From Diadema setosum (Eukaryota; Echinodermata; Echinoidea; Diadematoida; Diadematidae), in contig CM067065.1 in assembly GCA_033980235.1 (NCBI GenBank), positions 8,821,328-8,885,327 on the forward strand: a DNA stretch of 64,000 nt, in the 5' to 3' direction. Below the pieces are notes generated by a model. It was given only the letters and a program-made list of their open reading frames with translations. It made no database searches and was not told where the DNA came from. Made by a program: the position numbers and the translations under genes. Shown piece by piece: positions 58,301 through 63,356 of the stretch (position 1 is its first letter; the number at the start of each line of letters is the position of its first letter).

Positions 58301-60314
58301 ATGTGGGATTCTCGATTCAATTTAGAATTAGACTTGCTAGAGATATGGCTTATCCCTGGTAGTCTCTGCTTCATGGCAGCTAGTTTCCAGACATCCGTAC
58401 CAATCGCCAAAGAAACCACTCCAGCCTTCGTGCCAATGGGCACTCAAAGCACAATGACGGCAGCCTGAGCTATAAAGTTTACTGTCGGTAGCAATTTTAG
58501 CAGGTACATGCAGGGTAGTCTTCAAATAATTCGCACAAGACTTCAAAGTCATTGAACTTGATCACTACCAAATTATTATTATTCTTCATCTTATTATTAT
58601 TATTTAATTTACTTCGCCACAGACAGAAAAAAAAAAAAGATTTATTGATCTGTAACTCAGTCACAAGATCTGGTCACCATGGAATTTTTTGAAATATACT
58701 TTATATTCTCAGGATTTGGACTTATGTTAAAATATAATTATCTCGTAGTCAGTTACCTGTAATGAACAAGTGAGTGCTGTCTTACAAACTTTGAAATCTA
58801 TAAACGACCATAATTGATATGCTTACTCTCTTTCTTTCCTTTTCCCTCTCTCTATATATCTATCTGTCTCTTCTTTATCTTCTTCTCCCTCTCTATCTCT
58901 CTCTCTCTCTGACACCATACCTCTCTCTCTCCAGTGATGATGCTGTGTTCTACTCAGAAGCTCCCACGGAGAAGTCAAAGCAGGTGATATGTCACAGATA
59001 TATAAAATATATTATGAAACATATGAAGTATATGAAAACATGAAATATCTGAAACATATGAAGTATATGAAAACATGAAATATCTGAAACATCGAAATAC
59101 AGTTGAACCTCTCGTATCCGGACAAGTCGGGACCGGGTCTCATCCGGATAAGGGATTTGGCCGGATACGGGAGACTCGATGCTTCATACATGTACATATA
59201 CATACACATGTACTGATGTAGCCCATTGTAGTACCACATGTAGTAATGTGTATACTGCAACCTTTTCATTGTTACATTTGGGGATGTTTGGGGATGTTAA
59301 AATGTCTGAAGGTAAGCAATTTGGAAGGAAATTTGATCTAATGTATGTCAATCATGTTGGAAGTAATATGTAATTCATGTGTGTTTGTGTAGGATATCTC
59401 AAGGAGTTGGGAATCCCCCTTTCCTCCTGTAATTATTAAAAAAAAAAAATCACGGCAAGATTGCGTCCGTATAATAGAGAGATCTGGATAAAGGGAGGCC
59501 GGATAAGAGAGGTTCAACTATATATGGAGCATATGAAATATTTGAAGTATGTGAAATATATGAAGTCCAGTATTGAATGTAAGAAAATACAAAGTGTTGA
59601 ATCATATGGAGCATATGAAATATCTTATAAGTATATGAAATGTATAAAGTGTATGTGGTAGAATTACATATTGATATATTCCACATGTTGTATCTGTGTG
59701 TGGTCAGGCTTTTGTGTGTGGTGTGGAAGGACCATATTGGACACCAATCTCAGTATTTCAACTTAACGTACGTTATAAAGATATATCCTATGGTAGATCT
59801 TTTGTCTAATTATTTTCTCAGAAATCCTTCTCGAGTAATCATTTTGAAAACCAAGAAGTGGATATATCATTCATTTATCATTTTATAGTATCTATCATTT
59901 CTTTTTGGTGGTTTTGTTCCTTTATTTATTCACCCTTATGCATGGATCCTTCTGTTGTTCATCATCTAAAATGTTTGCATGGATTTATCAATCTGTGTAT
60001 GAATTTTATTCGTTCAGTTTCATTGATATCATTTAATCGTTTGTAATGATTTATTTTTTCTTTTAGTGGGTGAGGCAGGATTTCTCATATTTCTAGCCCT
60101 CATTTCCTGTTTATGTAAACAGTTCTCTTGGTAGTATTGATGATATTTTACAGAGAGATAATACACTGGTGATGAGGAAATTCTTTTCAACTGATTAAAC
60201 TCCAACTGTGCAGGTTGTGGAGGAGGCACTGTCATTGAGGAGAGAGAGACAGCGACTGGCGAAAGACCCACCGCTCCCTCGGATCAAGTTCCTGCAGAAA
60301 CTCACCGAGTACAA
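22350..60314 (+). CDS. CABIN1: CABIN1 (calcineurin-binding protein, HIRA-complex subunit), 5' part, continues past window
   Basis: Exons 22350-22391, 23177-23255, 24836-25080, 28542-28658, 29335-29418, 31030-31143, 31802-31936, 55658-55838, 56728-56781, 58072-58147, 58935-58983 and 60214-60314 have GT-AG borders and compatible phases, giving 425 codons plus 2 bases. From residue 161 the protein follows vertebrate CABIN1: (M)[84 protein letters not shown]. These are N-terminal TPR repeats. Known: CABIN1 (yeast Hir3 relative) is a scaffold of the HIRA complex that deposits histone H3.3, and in vertebrates inhibits calcineurin and MEF2. Residues 1-160 are unrecognised (see exons 1-4). Intron 7 is 23.7 kb because of a giant insertion. 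The next exon is not in the window. Confidence 0.9.
23177..23255 (+). CDS. Exon 2 of the same unit
   Basis: Acceptor CACCGTTGCAG and donor AAAT|GTGAGT. It encodes [20 protein letters not shown] and PPHQLK. Codon use is GC-rich like the other exons and unlike flanking DNA. It continues the phase of exon 1 and leaves a split Ser codon. Family unknown. Confidence 0.6.
23446..23800. mobile_element. 355-bp foldback MITE with TTAA ends
   Basis: The ends TTAAAGGGGATGGCTAGTAA and TTACTAGCCATCCCCTTTAA form an almost exact inverted repeat that continues through GATCAGTGGGAAT and GGGGATGATTGTTCC. TTAA lies at 23446-23449 and 23797-23800. Nearly the whole element is self-complementary. Confidence 0.88.
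24836..25080 (+). CDS. Exon 3 of the same unit, acidic tract
   Basis: Acceptor TTGATGTAG and donor GAAAAG|GTTTGA. It encodes [18 protein letters not shown], a serine run, then about 45 residues dominated by Asp, then [17 protein letters not shown] and LLKNFEK. The Asp run is coded by a (GAT)n microsatellite and is likely length-variable. The layout (basic NLS-like KRRR, acidic domain, basic helix) suits a nuclear chromatin protein, but I cannot name it. Confidence 0.65.
25108..25779. mobile_element. 672-bp MITE with about 60-bp inverted ends
   Basis: The ends ACACTGGACAGCAAAAGAAA and its complement extend through ACTTCTGTCAAAGGC and CACACAAAAATTCAC. Only 27 bases separate it from the donor of exon 3. 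No coding capacity and no clear target duplication. Confidence 0.8.
25879..26513. mobile_element. 635-bp MITE with GTGACCC ends
   Basis: GTGACCCACTACAACAAAAG at one end pairs with CTTCTGTTTTAGCGGGTCAC at the other, and GGATCC.AAAGTCG continues the inverted repeat. The middle contains a GC-richer patch around 26140-26220. No coding. Confidence 0.72.
26760..26900 (+). repeat. Degenerate telomere-like (CCTAAC)n with ATTACCCC-type border
   Basis: ACTATTACCCCCTGGACAATTACCCC, in shorter terms paired ATTACCCC words, precedes CCTAATCCTAATCC and CCCTAACC repeats. The related copy at 40690-40850 is bounded by inverted GGGCAATTACCCC repeats. A third CCCTAACC patch is at 6188-6270. This is an interstitial dispersed repeat, not a chromosome end. 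Confidence 0.6.
26956..27170. mobile_element. TACTGTAAAA-type MITE, right end replaced by an insertion
   Basis: It begins TACTGTAAAAAAACTGTTAT and ends GAAAATAACAGTTTTT, a mirror of the start, directly at the border of the next element. The terminal bases expected on the right are missing. Confidence 0.6.
27166..28330 (+). mobile_element. 'ATGCCTCCGCC' tandem-repeat element, complete copy
   Basis: The head is a hairpin (ATGCCTCCGCC...GGCGGAGGC-type complement, at 27171-27202). It is followed by a (CCGT)n-rich stretch (27218-27278), about 147-bp degenerate tandem units rich in AGGTCAAAGGTCA, and a tail GGCGGAGGCATACC...GCGACATTTCTA. Other copies are 60617-62377 and 63627 to the right edge. 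The architecture matches the bivalve 'pearl'/Helentron-associated elements. No protein coding. Confidence 0.8.
28542..28658 (+). CDS. Exon 4 of the unit; its last codon is the conserved CABIN1 start Met
   Basis: Acceptor TTCTCTCCCAAG and donor TCCATG|GTAACT, 39 codons. It encodes [20 protein letters not shown], then [19 protein letters not shown]. It is basic and NLS-like. The final ATG joins exon 5 to read [11 protein letters not shown], in register with vertebrate MIRIAALNASS. It could therefore be a protein-coding internal exon, or a 5' exon that supplies only the start codon. Confidence 0.65.
29335..29418 (+). CDS. CABIN1: CABIN1 exon 5 (conserved N-terminus)
   Basis: Acceptor TTTGTTTCAG and donor GCGCAG|GTCTGT. 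The 28 codons encode [20 protein letters not shown] and [14 protein letters not shown] followed by an acidic stretch and TKEAQ is the hallmark N-terminus of CABIN1/Hir3 proteins. Confidence 0.92.
29885..29980. repeat. Short inverted-repeat element in CABIN1 intron 5
   Basis: CCCATTGAGGAC at 29896-29907 pairs with GTCCTCAATGGG near 29969-29980. Between them is the palindrome CCGAGTATACTCGG. Likely a small MITE remnant. Confidence 0.5.
30103..30407. mobile_element. 305-bp hAT-like MITE with TSD
   Basis: The termini CAGAGACTCCAAC and GTTGGAGTCTCTG are exact inverted repeats. Flanks TGTTTTA at 30096-30102 and 30408-30414 fit an 8-bp duplication with one mismatch. The interior repeats CTCCCG/CGGGAG words. 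Confidence 0.8.
30501..30736 (-). mobile_element. 236-bp MITE (ATACCTGCCAAC ends), copy 2 with exact 8-bp TSD
   Basis: Inverted copy of 11128-11363. The flanks are TCTTACAC at 30493-30500 and TCTTACAC at 30737-30744. Eight-base duplication points to the hAT superfamily. Confidence 0.85.
30743..30954. mobile_element. TACTGTAAAA-type MITE
   Basis: ACACTGTAAAAC on the left and TTTTACAGT on the right. The interior has GCGAATCTTGGCTCTCGCGA, TGCATGCATTTTGATTTTGC and similar CGCGAA words. Its diverged relative, containing a (CA)n insertion, is at 63183-63394. Confidence 0.65.
31030..31143 (+). CDS. CABIN1: CABIN1 exon 6 (first TPR)
   Basis: Acceptor GAAACGGTAG and donor GCCAAG|GTATGA, 38 codons. 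It encodes [20 protein letters not shown] and [18 protein letters not shown], a TPR helix pair aligning with human EAEAFALYHKALDLQ...AKAYHELLEA. The acceptor has a weak pyrimidine tract next to the exon, but the TC run lies further upstream. Confidence 0.92.
31802..31936 (+). CDS. CABIN1: CABIN1 exon 7 (TPR)
   Basis: Acceptor TTGACCAAAG and donor CTGGAG|GTAAGC, 45 codons. It encodes [20 protein letters not shown] and [20 protein letters not shown], then [17 protein letters not shown]...DLETAMEFYLE is near-invariant in CABIN1. The 23.7-kb intron with the giant insertion follows. Confidence 0.95.
32668..33284. mobile_element. 617-bp Tc1/mariner-type foldback MITE, TA target duplication
   Basis: The termini CAGGGTGGCCCAAAAAGAAC and its exact complement are flanked by TA at 32666-32667 and 33285-33286. 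Complementarity continues for roughly 270 bases per arm (GGCGTTCCGTTC, AAAGGTCATTC, AATTCGGCTT, CACATTGTGAAC). It interrupts a tandem unit of the pearl-like element exactly at TATA|TTGTACATT. Confidence 0.9.
33313..33565 (+). repeat. Left terminal inverted repeat of the giant element
   Basis: Pairs with 52985-53241. Differences are scattered single bases and short indels. It includes TTAGTCTAAAAAATTAGACT, itself a palindrome, close to the end. Confidence 0.9.
33560..34713 (-). repeat. 34-bp satellite array, left arm (about 34 units)
   Basis: The unit is about 34 bp (33741 to 33775, for example). Each unit contains AGGTTCG-GCTTTTGA-CGAACCT, that is 7-8 bp inverted arms around an 8-base loop, then TGCCGAGCTGCC. 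On the minus strand the unit lacks stops in all frames, so artificial frames of up to 377 residues cross it with a 34-residue period. Confidence 0.95.
34714..37246. repeat. 2.5-kb insertion with GATGGCTTGCTGATGG satellites inside the 34-bp array
   Basis: It separates the main left array from a further 11 or so units of the same satellite (37247-37620). It starts CCCATAGCGAAATAAA and ends, complemented, CCCATACCAAAAAAGAAT. It carries about 26-bp GATGGCTTGCTGATGGGTA units in clusters (34840-34960, 35060-35160, 35270-35440) inside a roughly 205-230-bp higher-order unit (34741, 34972, 35177), and CCGATGTCTTCCTGATGG variants (36760-37150). Non-coding. Confidence 0.75.
35640..36480. other. Unique-looking middle of the 2.5-kb insertion
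   Basis: AT-rich with short open frames only. No domain, splice-flanked exon or terminal repeat recognised. Confidence 0.4.
37247..37620 (-). repeat. 34-bp satellite array, inner left block (about 11 units)
   Basis: Same orientation and unit as 33560-34713. It is followed at 37700-37825 by a few diverged units in mixed orientation (GGTTCGTCAAAAGCCGAACC at 37778-37797). Confidence 0.9.
37832..38081 (+). mobile_element. 250-bp TTAA-type (piggyBac-like) MITE
   Basis: TTAACCCTAACTA at 37832 and TAGTTAGGGTTAA ending at 38081 are exact inverted ends with TTAA duplications. The interior has the family's CTCGGCCGTTGACTGC block. Confidence 0.85.
38556..39067. mobile_element. 512-bp TTAA-bounded MITE
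   Basis: TTAACTCTTTATGTGCCACG at 38556 pairs with CATGGCACATAAAGAGTTAA ending at 39067, with TTAA at both borders. It encodes no recognisable protein. Confidence 0.85.
39990..40359 (+). pseudogene. Degenerate coding fragment inside the giant element, unrecognised
   Basis: 39999-40205 is open for 69 residues with an acidic, helix-like [20 protein letters not shown] segment. 40201-40359, in another frame, encodes [19 protein letters not shown] then [30 protein letters not shown] (broken here for length) and stops at a donor AAAAAG|GTAAGT. The LPHG...KRDI...KFF arrangement faintly recalls methyl-CpG-binding-like folds, but key Trp/Tyr residues are not convincing. The two pieces need a frameshift to join. 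Confidence 0.3.
40690..40855. repeat. GGGCAATTACCCC-bounded element with C-tract and (TTAGGA)n
   Basis: GGGCAATTACCCCC and GGGCAATTACCCC on the left are mirrored by GGGGTAATTGCCC and GGGGGTAATTGCCC on the right. Between are a C-tract (40721-40743) and degenerate GGATTAGGATTAGG. Related to 26760-26900. Confidence 0.7.
41230..41362 (+). pseudogene. Possible exon remnant inside the giant element
   Basis: After CATGCAG the frame reads [19 protein letters not shown], then [10 protein letters not shown] and a stop; a one-base shift continues [13 protein letters not shown] to a donor CAACTG|TAAGTG-like site. Cys-X2-Cys plus a coiled-coil-like stretch is reminiscent of transposase linkers but far too short to assign. 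Confidence 0.25.
41510..42480 (+). mobile_element. 'GTCCCCGCC' pearl-like element, complete copy
   Basis: Head hairpin GTCCCCGCCGAACGAG at 41515, (CCGT)n, five tandem units of 159-162 bp and tail GGCGGGGACATATGTTACGC. An inverted copy at 48093-49241 has an extra unit. Confidence 0.88.
43061..43859 (+). mobile_element. 799-bp TTAA-type (piggyBac-like) MITE, complete
   Basis: TTAACCCTAAAAAGACTGGG at 43061 and, at the right, CAGTCTTTTTAGGGTTAA ending at 43859. TTAA lies at 43061-43064 and 43856-43859. Subterminal G-tract/C-tract pairs (43104-43133 and 43796-43840) are also inverted. The same CCC...GGG ends and TTAA choice as piggyBac. Non-coding. Confidence 0.9.
44171..44345 (+). mobile_element. 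Half copy of the GGGATCGTATAG foldback MITE
   Basis: Begins TTAAAGGGATCGTATAGTTT at 44171 and matches the left half of 56842-57242 up to GATATCCATAACAGAGC. The right half is missing. Confidence 0.7.
44673..45041 (-). other. 122-residue open frame inside the giant element, unrecognised
   Basis: The open frame [19 protein letters not shown] and onward (with [33 protein letters not shown]) is longer than most neutral frames here and not repeat-derived. No family recognised, and no start context or partner exon found. May be a transposon-core remnant or chance. Confidence 0.2.
45175..45880 (+). mobile_element. TTAA-type MITE, right end eroded
   Basis: TTAACCCTAATCCCACTGGG at 45175, then C-tract, GATCTCGGTCGTGGATCGCG, and a body matching 43140-43760 down to GGCGAGAGCATCACGCG. 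No mirrored right terminus is found. Confidence 0.7.
46027..46383 (-). other. 118-residue open frame inside the giant element, unrecognised
   Basis: The frame includes [38 protein letters not shown] and [17 protein letters not shown]. Composition is protein-like and not low-complexity. No family recognised. Confidence 0.25.
46384..48092. other. Core of the giant element, no gene recognised
   Basis: AT-rich. A short exon-like piece follows TTTTTTACAG at 47505 ([20 protein letters not shown] then QKNLTLRYW and a stop). I cannot connect it to other fragments. Confidence 0.35.
48093..49241 (-). mobile_element. 'GTCCCCGCC' pearl-like element, inverted complete copy
   Basis: Reverse-complement relative of 41510-42480: tail at 48093, units of about 160 bp, (ACGG)n at 49120-49185, and the head GTCCCCGCCGAACGAG complement ending at 49241. 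With its partner it forms an inverted pair 5.6 kb apart, so the intervening segment could invert by recombination. Confidence 0.88.
49872..50285 (+). other. 137-residue open frame with Cys/His pairs inside the giant element
   Basis: The frame is open from 49872 to TAA at 50283. It contains [33 protein letters not shown] and [20 protein letters not shown]. The C-X2-C, H...H and C-X2-C-X7-C-X-H spacings look zinc-binding. It has no early ATG, so it would be an internal or last exon. No known family recognised. Confidence 0.3.
50286..52060. other. Core-to-right-array region of the giant element, no gene recognised
   Basis: Includes two T-tract/G-tract junctions (50864-50884, 50976-50994) and GT-rich stretches at 51030-51095. 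AT-rich, without open frames of note. Confidence 0.45.
52085..52990 (+). repeat. 34-bp satellite array, right arm (about 26 units)
   Basis: Same unit as 33560-34713 in the opposite orientation (GCAGGTTCGTCAAAAGCCGA). A variant with ACCTGTACAGATTGGCAGG recurs about every few units, indicating a higher-order repeat. The long plus-strand frames here (up to 290 residues) are satellite artefacts. Confidence 0.95.
52985..53241 (-). repeat. Right terminal inverted repeat of the giant element
   Basis: Partner of 33313-33565, ending ...GAAATAGAACGGGTT, then TACT of the target duplication. Confidence 0.9.
53800..54955 (+). mobile_element. 'GTCTCGCCC' tandem-repeat element
   Basis: Head hairpin GTCTCGCCCACCGG...GGCGAGAC (53805-53833), then (CCGTCCGTCGT)n at 53851-53932, about 150-bp tandem units with GGTCAAAGGTCATTTGAGGT and TTAAAGTTTACTTGCAAGAC words, ending with GGGCGAGACACAATTCGG. 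It abuts the tail of the pearl-like element directly. Same architecture, unrelated sequence. Confidence 0.8.
54956..55657. other. End of CABIN1 intron 7, no gene
   Basis: Contains a GGCCACC/GGTGGCTC fragment (54985-55040). The polypyrimidine-like stretch CCCCCATTCCTTTATC... leads into the exon 8 acceptor. Confidence 0.5.
55658..55838 (+). CDS. CABIN1: CABIN1 exon 8 (TPRs)
   Basis: Acceptor ATGGCTCCAG and donor GTCA|GTAAGT. It encodes [20 protein letters not shown], then [19 protein letters not shown] and [15 protein letters not shown]. Aligns with human AVMLDSTDVNLWYKIG...HWPCLDNL almost residue for residue. It leaves one base of a split Thr codon. Confidence 0.96.
56728..56781 (+). CDS. CABIN1: CABIN1 exon 9 (54 nt)
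   Basis: Acceptor CTACCATTCAG and donor AAAG|GTAAGC. With the split codon it gives [19 protein letters not shown], matching human TCLYFICKALEKDCRYSKG. Confidence 0.95.
56842..57242. mobile_element. 401-bp foldback MITE (GGGATCGTATAG family), best copy
   Basis: TTAAAGGGATCGTATAGTTT at 56842 and CATCCCTTTAA ending at 57242, TTAA at both borders. The halves mirror each other (GAGGAATTCAACATTTATTT and AAACTTTGAATTCCTTCTT). It includes a T-tract/G-tract junction at 56892-56909. It lies 60 bases after exon 9. Confidence 0.85.
57420..57850 (+). repeat. Dispersed repeat pair, copy 2 (with 3800-4240)
   Basis: Same order of landmarks as copy 1: GGTACAAATGACCTT, CTCGTATTCAAACGAAGA, GGCATCCATTTCATTG, GTGAATTTAAAAACCAACAT. 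Confidence 0.65.
58072..58147 (+). CDS. CABIN1: CABIN1 exon 10
   Basis: Acceptor GTCTACGAAG and donor CATTG|GTGAGA. It encodes [20 protein letters not shown] and LFKH between split Gly and Cys codons. Human: [22 protein letters not shown]. Confidence 0.95.
58800..58934 (+). repeat. Long pyrimidine tract ahead of a small exon
   Basis: About 130 bases of nearly pure T/C with (TC)n runs, interrupted by ATATATC and GACACCATAC, leading to CTCTCTCCAG. It is an unusually long polypyrimidine tract in front of the 49-nt exon 11. Confidence 0.8.
58935..58983 (+). CDS. CABIN1: CABIN1 exon 11 (49 nt)
   Basis: Acceptor CTCTCTCCAG and donor AAGCAG|GTGATA. It encodes [17 protein letters not shown] with the split Cys. 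This segment is less conserved; human has KCDMSIHDVSVSAAETQ here. Confidence 0.88.
58984..59660. repeat. AT-rich minisatellite interrupted by a pogo-like MITE
   Basis: GAAATAT.TGAA(A/G)CATATGAAGTAT units at 58995-59097 resume at 59521-59650. The interruption is the element at 59100-59520. Confidence 0.75.
59100..59520. mobile_element. 421-bp Tc1/pogo-type MITE with TA target duplication
   Basis: CAGTTGAACCTCTCGTATCC at the left and CCGGATAAGAGAGGTTCAAC at the right are inverted ends, continued inside by ATCCGGATAAGGGATTTGG against ATAATAGAGAGATCTGGAT. TA at 59098-59099 and 59521-59522. Confidence 0.82.
60214..60314 (+). CDS. CABIN1: CABIN1 exon 12
   Basis: Acceptor CAACTGTGCAG and donor TACAA|GTAAGC. 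It encodes [20 protein letters not shown] and [13 protein letters not shown], matching human IVDEALGLRKKRQAL. It leaves phase 2. No continuing exon found before 64000. Confidence 0.95.
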
Positions 60315-60616
60315 GTAAGCTTTGTTCTCGTCACTTCCAGAGACTCCAACCCCCAGCATCTCTCTATGTAAAGGGATGGTATAGTATTGGTGGATATGAG
60401 GATTGGGCTTTTAACTTTTTGCAAGATACCAAGAAACCACTTATGAAATAGTTGAGAGCGTGCCATCCTAGGAGGAATTCAAAGTTTATTTGATGAAAAT
60501 CGGTTTCTGAATGGCTTAGCCATCCAAACTGTCCCACCTTTTATTAGGATTGCTTTGTTTTGGATATCTCATCCATTTCAAAACCGATTTTCATCAAAGA
60601 AACGTTGAATTCTTTT

Positions 60617-62377
60617 TTATGCCTCCGCCAACGAAGTGGCCGGAGGCATTATGTTTTCGGGTCGTCCGTCCGTCCGTCCATCCGTCCCGTTTTGTTTTTG
60701 TCTATATCTCAAGAACCGTGTGGTGGTTTTACATGAAACTTGGTATGAGGGTAGATCCTGGGGGGATAATAGTTTGTTTGGATTTTAGGGTCAAAGGTCA
60801 AAGGTCACAGGTTATTTTGTGAAAAAAAAAAACTTTTGGTACAGTATTTTACATAATATGAGACATGAATGTTTAACTTGGTGTGAAGGTAGAGTATGAC
60901 AAGACAAATATTCACTGGTATTTTGGGGTCAAAGGTCACAAAGGTCCTTATGATATGACAAAAATAAAATATTTTTATAATATTACAGATGTTAGACCCA
61001 TAAACTTCAGTTTAAAGCCACTGATTAACATTGTGTTTGATCGATTTAAAAAATTCTAAAACTGAGCTGCCTGACCAGTCTGATTATGCTCAGATGGATG
61101 ACAAAACAAACAAGAATGCAAAAATAATGAAAGTAACACATTAACTATGAAAATATCTATGATAATTGCATTTATTCTCGGTCCGAGAATAATTCTAGCA
61201 CAGTAGTCTATGGAGGTGATTTCAAAGTGATTATCTTATGAATTTTAGGGTCAAAGGCCAGATGAAAATGGTAACAATTTACTATTCAATACAGAAATTG
61301 CACTTTTTCTCCATACCGGTACCTTGATAATTACTCAATGCATAAATGTATGAATGGGTCAAAGTCAAGTTAAAGTCCTTAAATCCCCAAATACATGATC
61401 TCCTATTCATCCAATTAAACCTAGGTCAAGGAAGGTGAACATTCAACACATTTGTGGCAAACTTGTCATTTTAACCCTATTCTAACTGGGGGGGGGGGGG
61501 GGTCAAAATGACCCCCCCTCGAAGTTTCGCGCCACGATTTCGCAACGCGCAAAGATTTTGCCGCGTCGTTTCATTTTTCATTGTTCATTGAAGTCTCCCG
61601 CATATTTTGAGACCAAATTTGCGACGTCCGGGTACACCGTTTTGAAGTTACGTAATGTTTTGCATATGCATGTCAACCAAAAAACAGCTCAAATTCAAGA
61701 TATCGTGTGCAAATCCAATGCAAATTGTGTTTTTTGGTTAAATTGATATAAATTTGATTATTTCAACTTTTAACCATTGAAATTAATCAATTCTAGCGTA
61801 GATAAGCCTGAAAAAGTGCCTGCAACAAATTTTGGCCAAAAAACAATAGAAAACAAAAGGTCGAAAAAACAATAAAATACATAAGAAATTAACAAAACAA
61901 TAAAAACAAAAGAAATTGATTTCGATTGTGCTAATTTTTTACAAGAAAATTGTTTGATGTGTCTTGAGGAATTCTGACACAAAAATTTAGCAGTCCTCCA
62001 GTCTTTTTAATGGAGTTATAGGTGAAAATATGATTTCATGCACAAATTTGCATAATTAATTTATTAAAAATAGAAAGGCAATATTTTTCTTTTGTATGAC
62101 CATGTTATCTTGTAGTTGACATCCAGCTCTATCTTCAGGCAAAATTTCGCGGCGATCGCACAATCGGCGGCCGAGATCTGAAGGGGGGGGGGGGGGGGGT
62201 CAAATTGACCCCCCTTCAGTAAAAACTTGGTCTCAAATAGCCCAGTTAGAATAGGGTTAATATTTTGCCAATTTTGTGAAAATGTAATCACACATTGTCC
62301 ACATGTACTATCTAGACCTATTAGGAGAATCATGCATTATGGCGGAGGCATACCAGTCGCCATAGCGACATTTCTAT
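60617..62377 (+). mobile_element. 'ATGCCTCCGCC' tandem-repeat element, interrupted by a TTAA MITE
   Basis: Head hairpin at 60620-60651, (CCGT)n at 60663-60685, units with GGTCAAAGGTCAAAGGTCAC, and the tail GGCGGAGGCATACCAGTCGC at 62341-62360. It is interrupted at 61471-62261. The uninterrupted copy at 27166-28330 shows the empty site near 28211-28222. Confidence 0.82.
61471..62261 (+). mobile_element. 791-bp TTAA-type (piggyBac-like) MITE, complete
   Basis: TTAACCCTATTCTAACTGGG at 61471 and CCCAGTTAGAATAGGGTTAA ending at 62261 are a perfect 20-bp inverted repeat including the TTAA. Subterminal inverted G-tract, CAAAATGACCCCCC and CAAATTGACCCCCC blocks. The empty site in the paralogous element reads CATTTCAATATTTTGCC, with TCAA in place of TTAA. 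Confidence 0.92.
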
Positions 62378-62483
62378 TTTAATTATGTGCTCTTTCATAT
62401 TTCACAAGAGGTTTCTCATTATCTCACCCAAATATATTAGGAACCTGAAGTTGGTCTGAACCAAAAGTATATGATCCCTTTAA

Positions 62484-63305
62484 ACAGGAGAGTCTCCCGC
62501 CTGGACTCCCATGTAAACTGGAGACTCAGAATCTGCAAACATGCACATGGTATTAAAGGGATGGTGTGGTTCTGGTTGAGATGGGAATTCAGATTTTAAC
62601 ATTTAGGGAGATACAGTGTAATTGGAAACCATTTACACATGAAATGTTTAAGAGCAATACAATTCTAAGAGAAAATAAAAGTTTAACAGATGAAAATGGG
62701 GTTACAAATGCGTGAGATATACACTATATAAAATAAGGCAAGACAAATTGATCCTGATAAAAGGTGGGGACTTGTAATTTTTCTTAGAATTGTGTACTAG
62801 CGTAAACTCCCTGTTTGTCTCATAATTCTGAGACTGCAATACATGGCCGCTTTGGGAAAACATTCCGTTTTTTCAAAGCTACATGTATGTAACTTTTTAT
62901 AGATGCATTTATGCCAGAAATGCAGTTCAGGAAAACTGTAGAGAAAATAGAAAGCTATACTGTGATTTAAATCTTGCCCACAAAGTTGTGGCTACTTTCA
63001 TGGCGAATGGCCAGTAGTCAGAACAAATCAGTTTGTGTGTGGATGTGCATTTGAGCAAAATATGCAAAGTTGGCAAGCCGTCGACTGAGTTAGGCATCCA
63101 AATGTTGCACACAGAAAAGTTAGTCCTGCTATTACCATGGGTAGTGCTGGTGCATGAGAAGTCATTGGGTATCTGTGGAACGCTGTAAAACCAGAAATTT
63201 TGGCATGCATTTTAATTTCACAAATTTCATGGGAGCCAAGATTCGCTAAATTCAATTGCATGTAAAAGTTCTTGTTTCCACTATATGCATTAAATGCTAG
63301 TGGCA

Positions 63306-63356
<51 letters not shown>

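Larger units (their letters stand above)
60368..62483. mobile_element. GGGATGGTATAG foldback MITE split by a nested insertion
   Basis: The left half 60369-60616 (TAAAGGGATGGTATAGTATT ... GTTGAATTC) and right half 62378-62483 (AATTATGTGCTCTTTC ... ATGATCCCTTTAA) together make one element of the 56842-57242 type. The 1.76 kb between them is another element. Confidence 0.8.
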
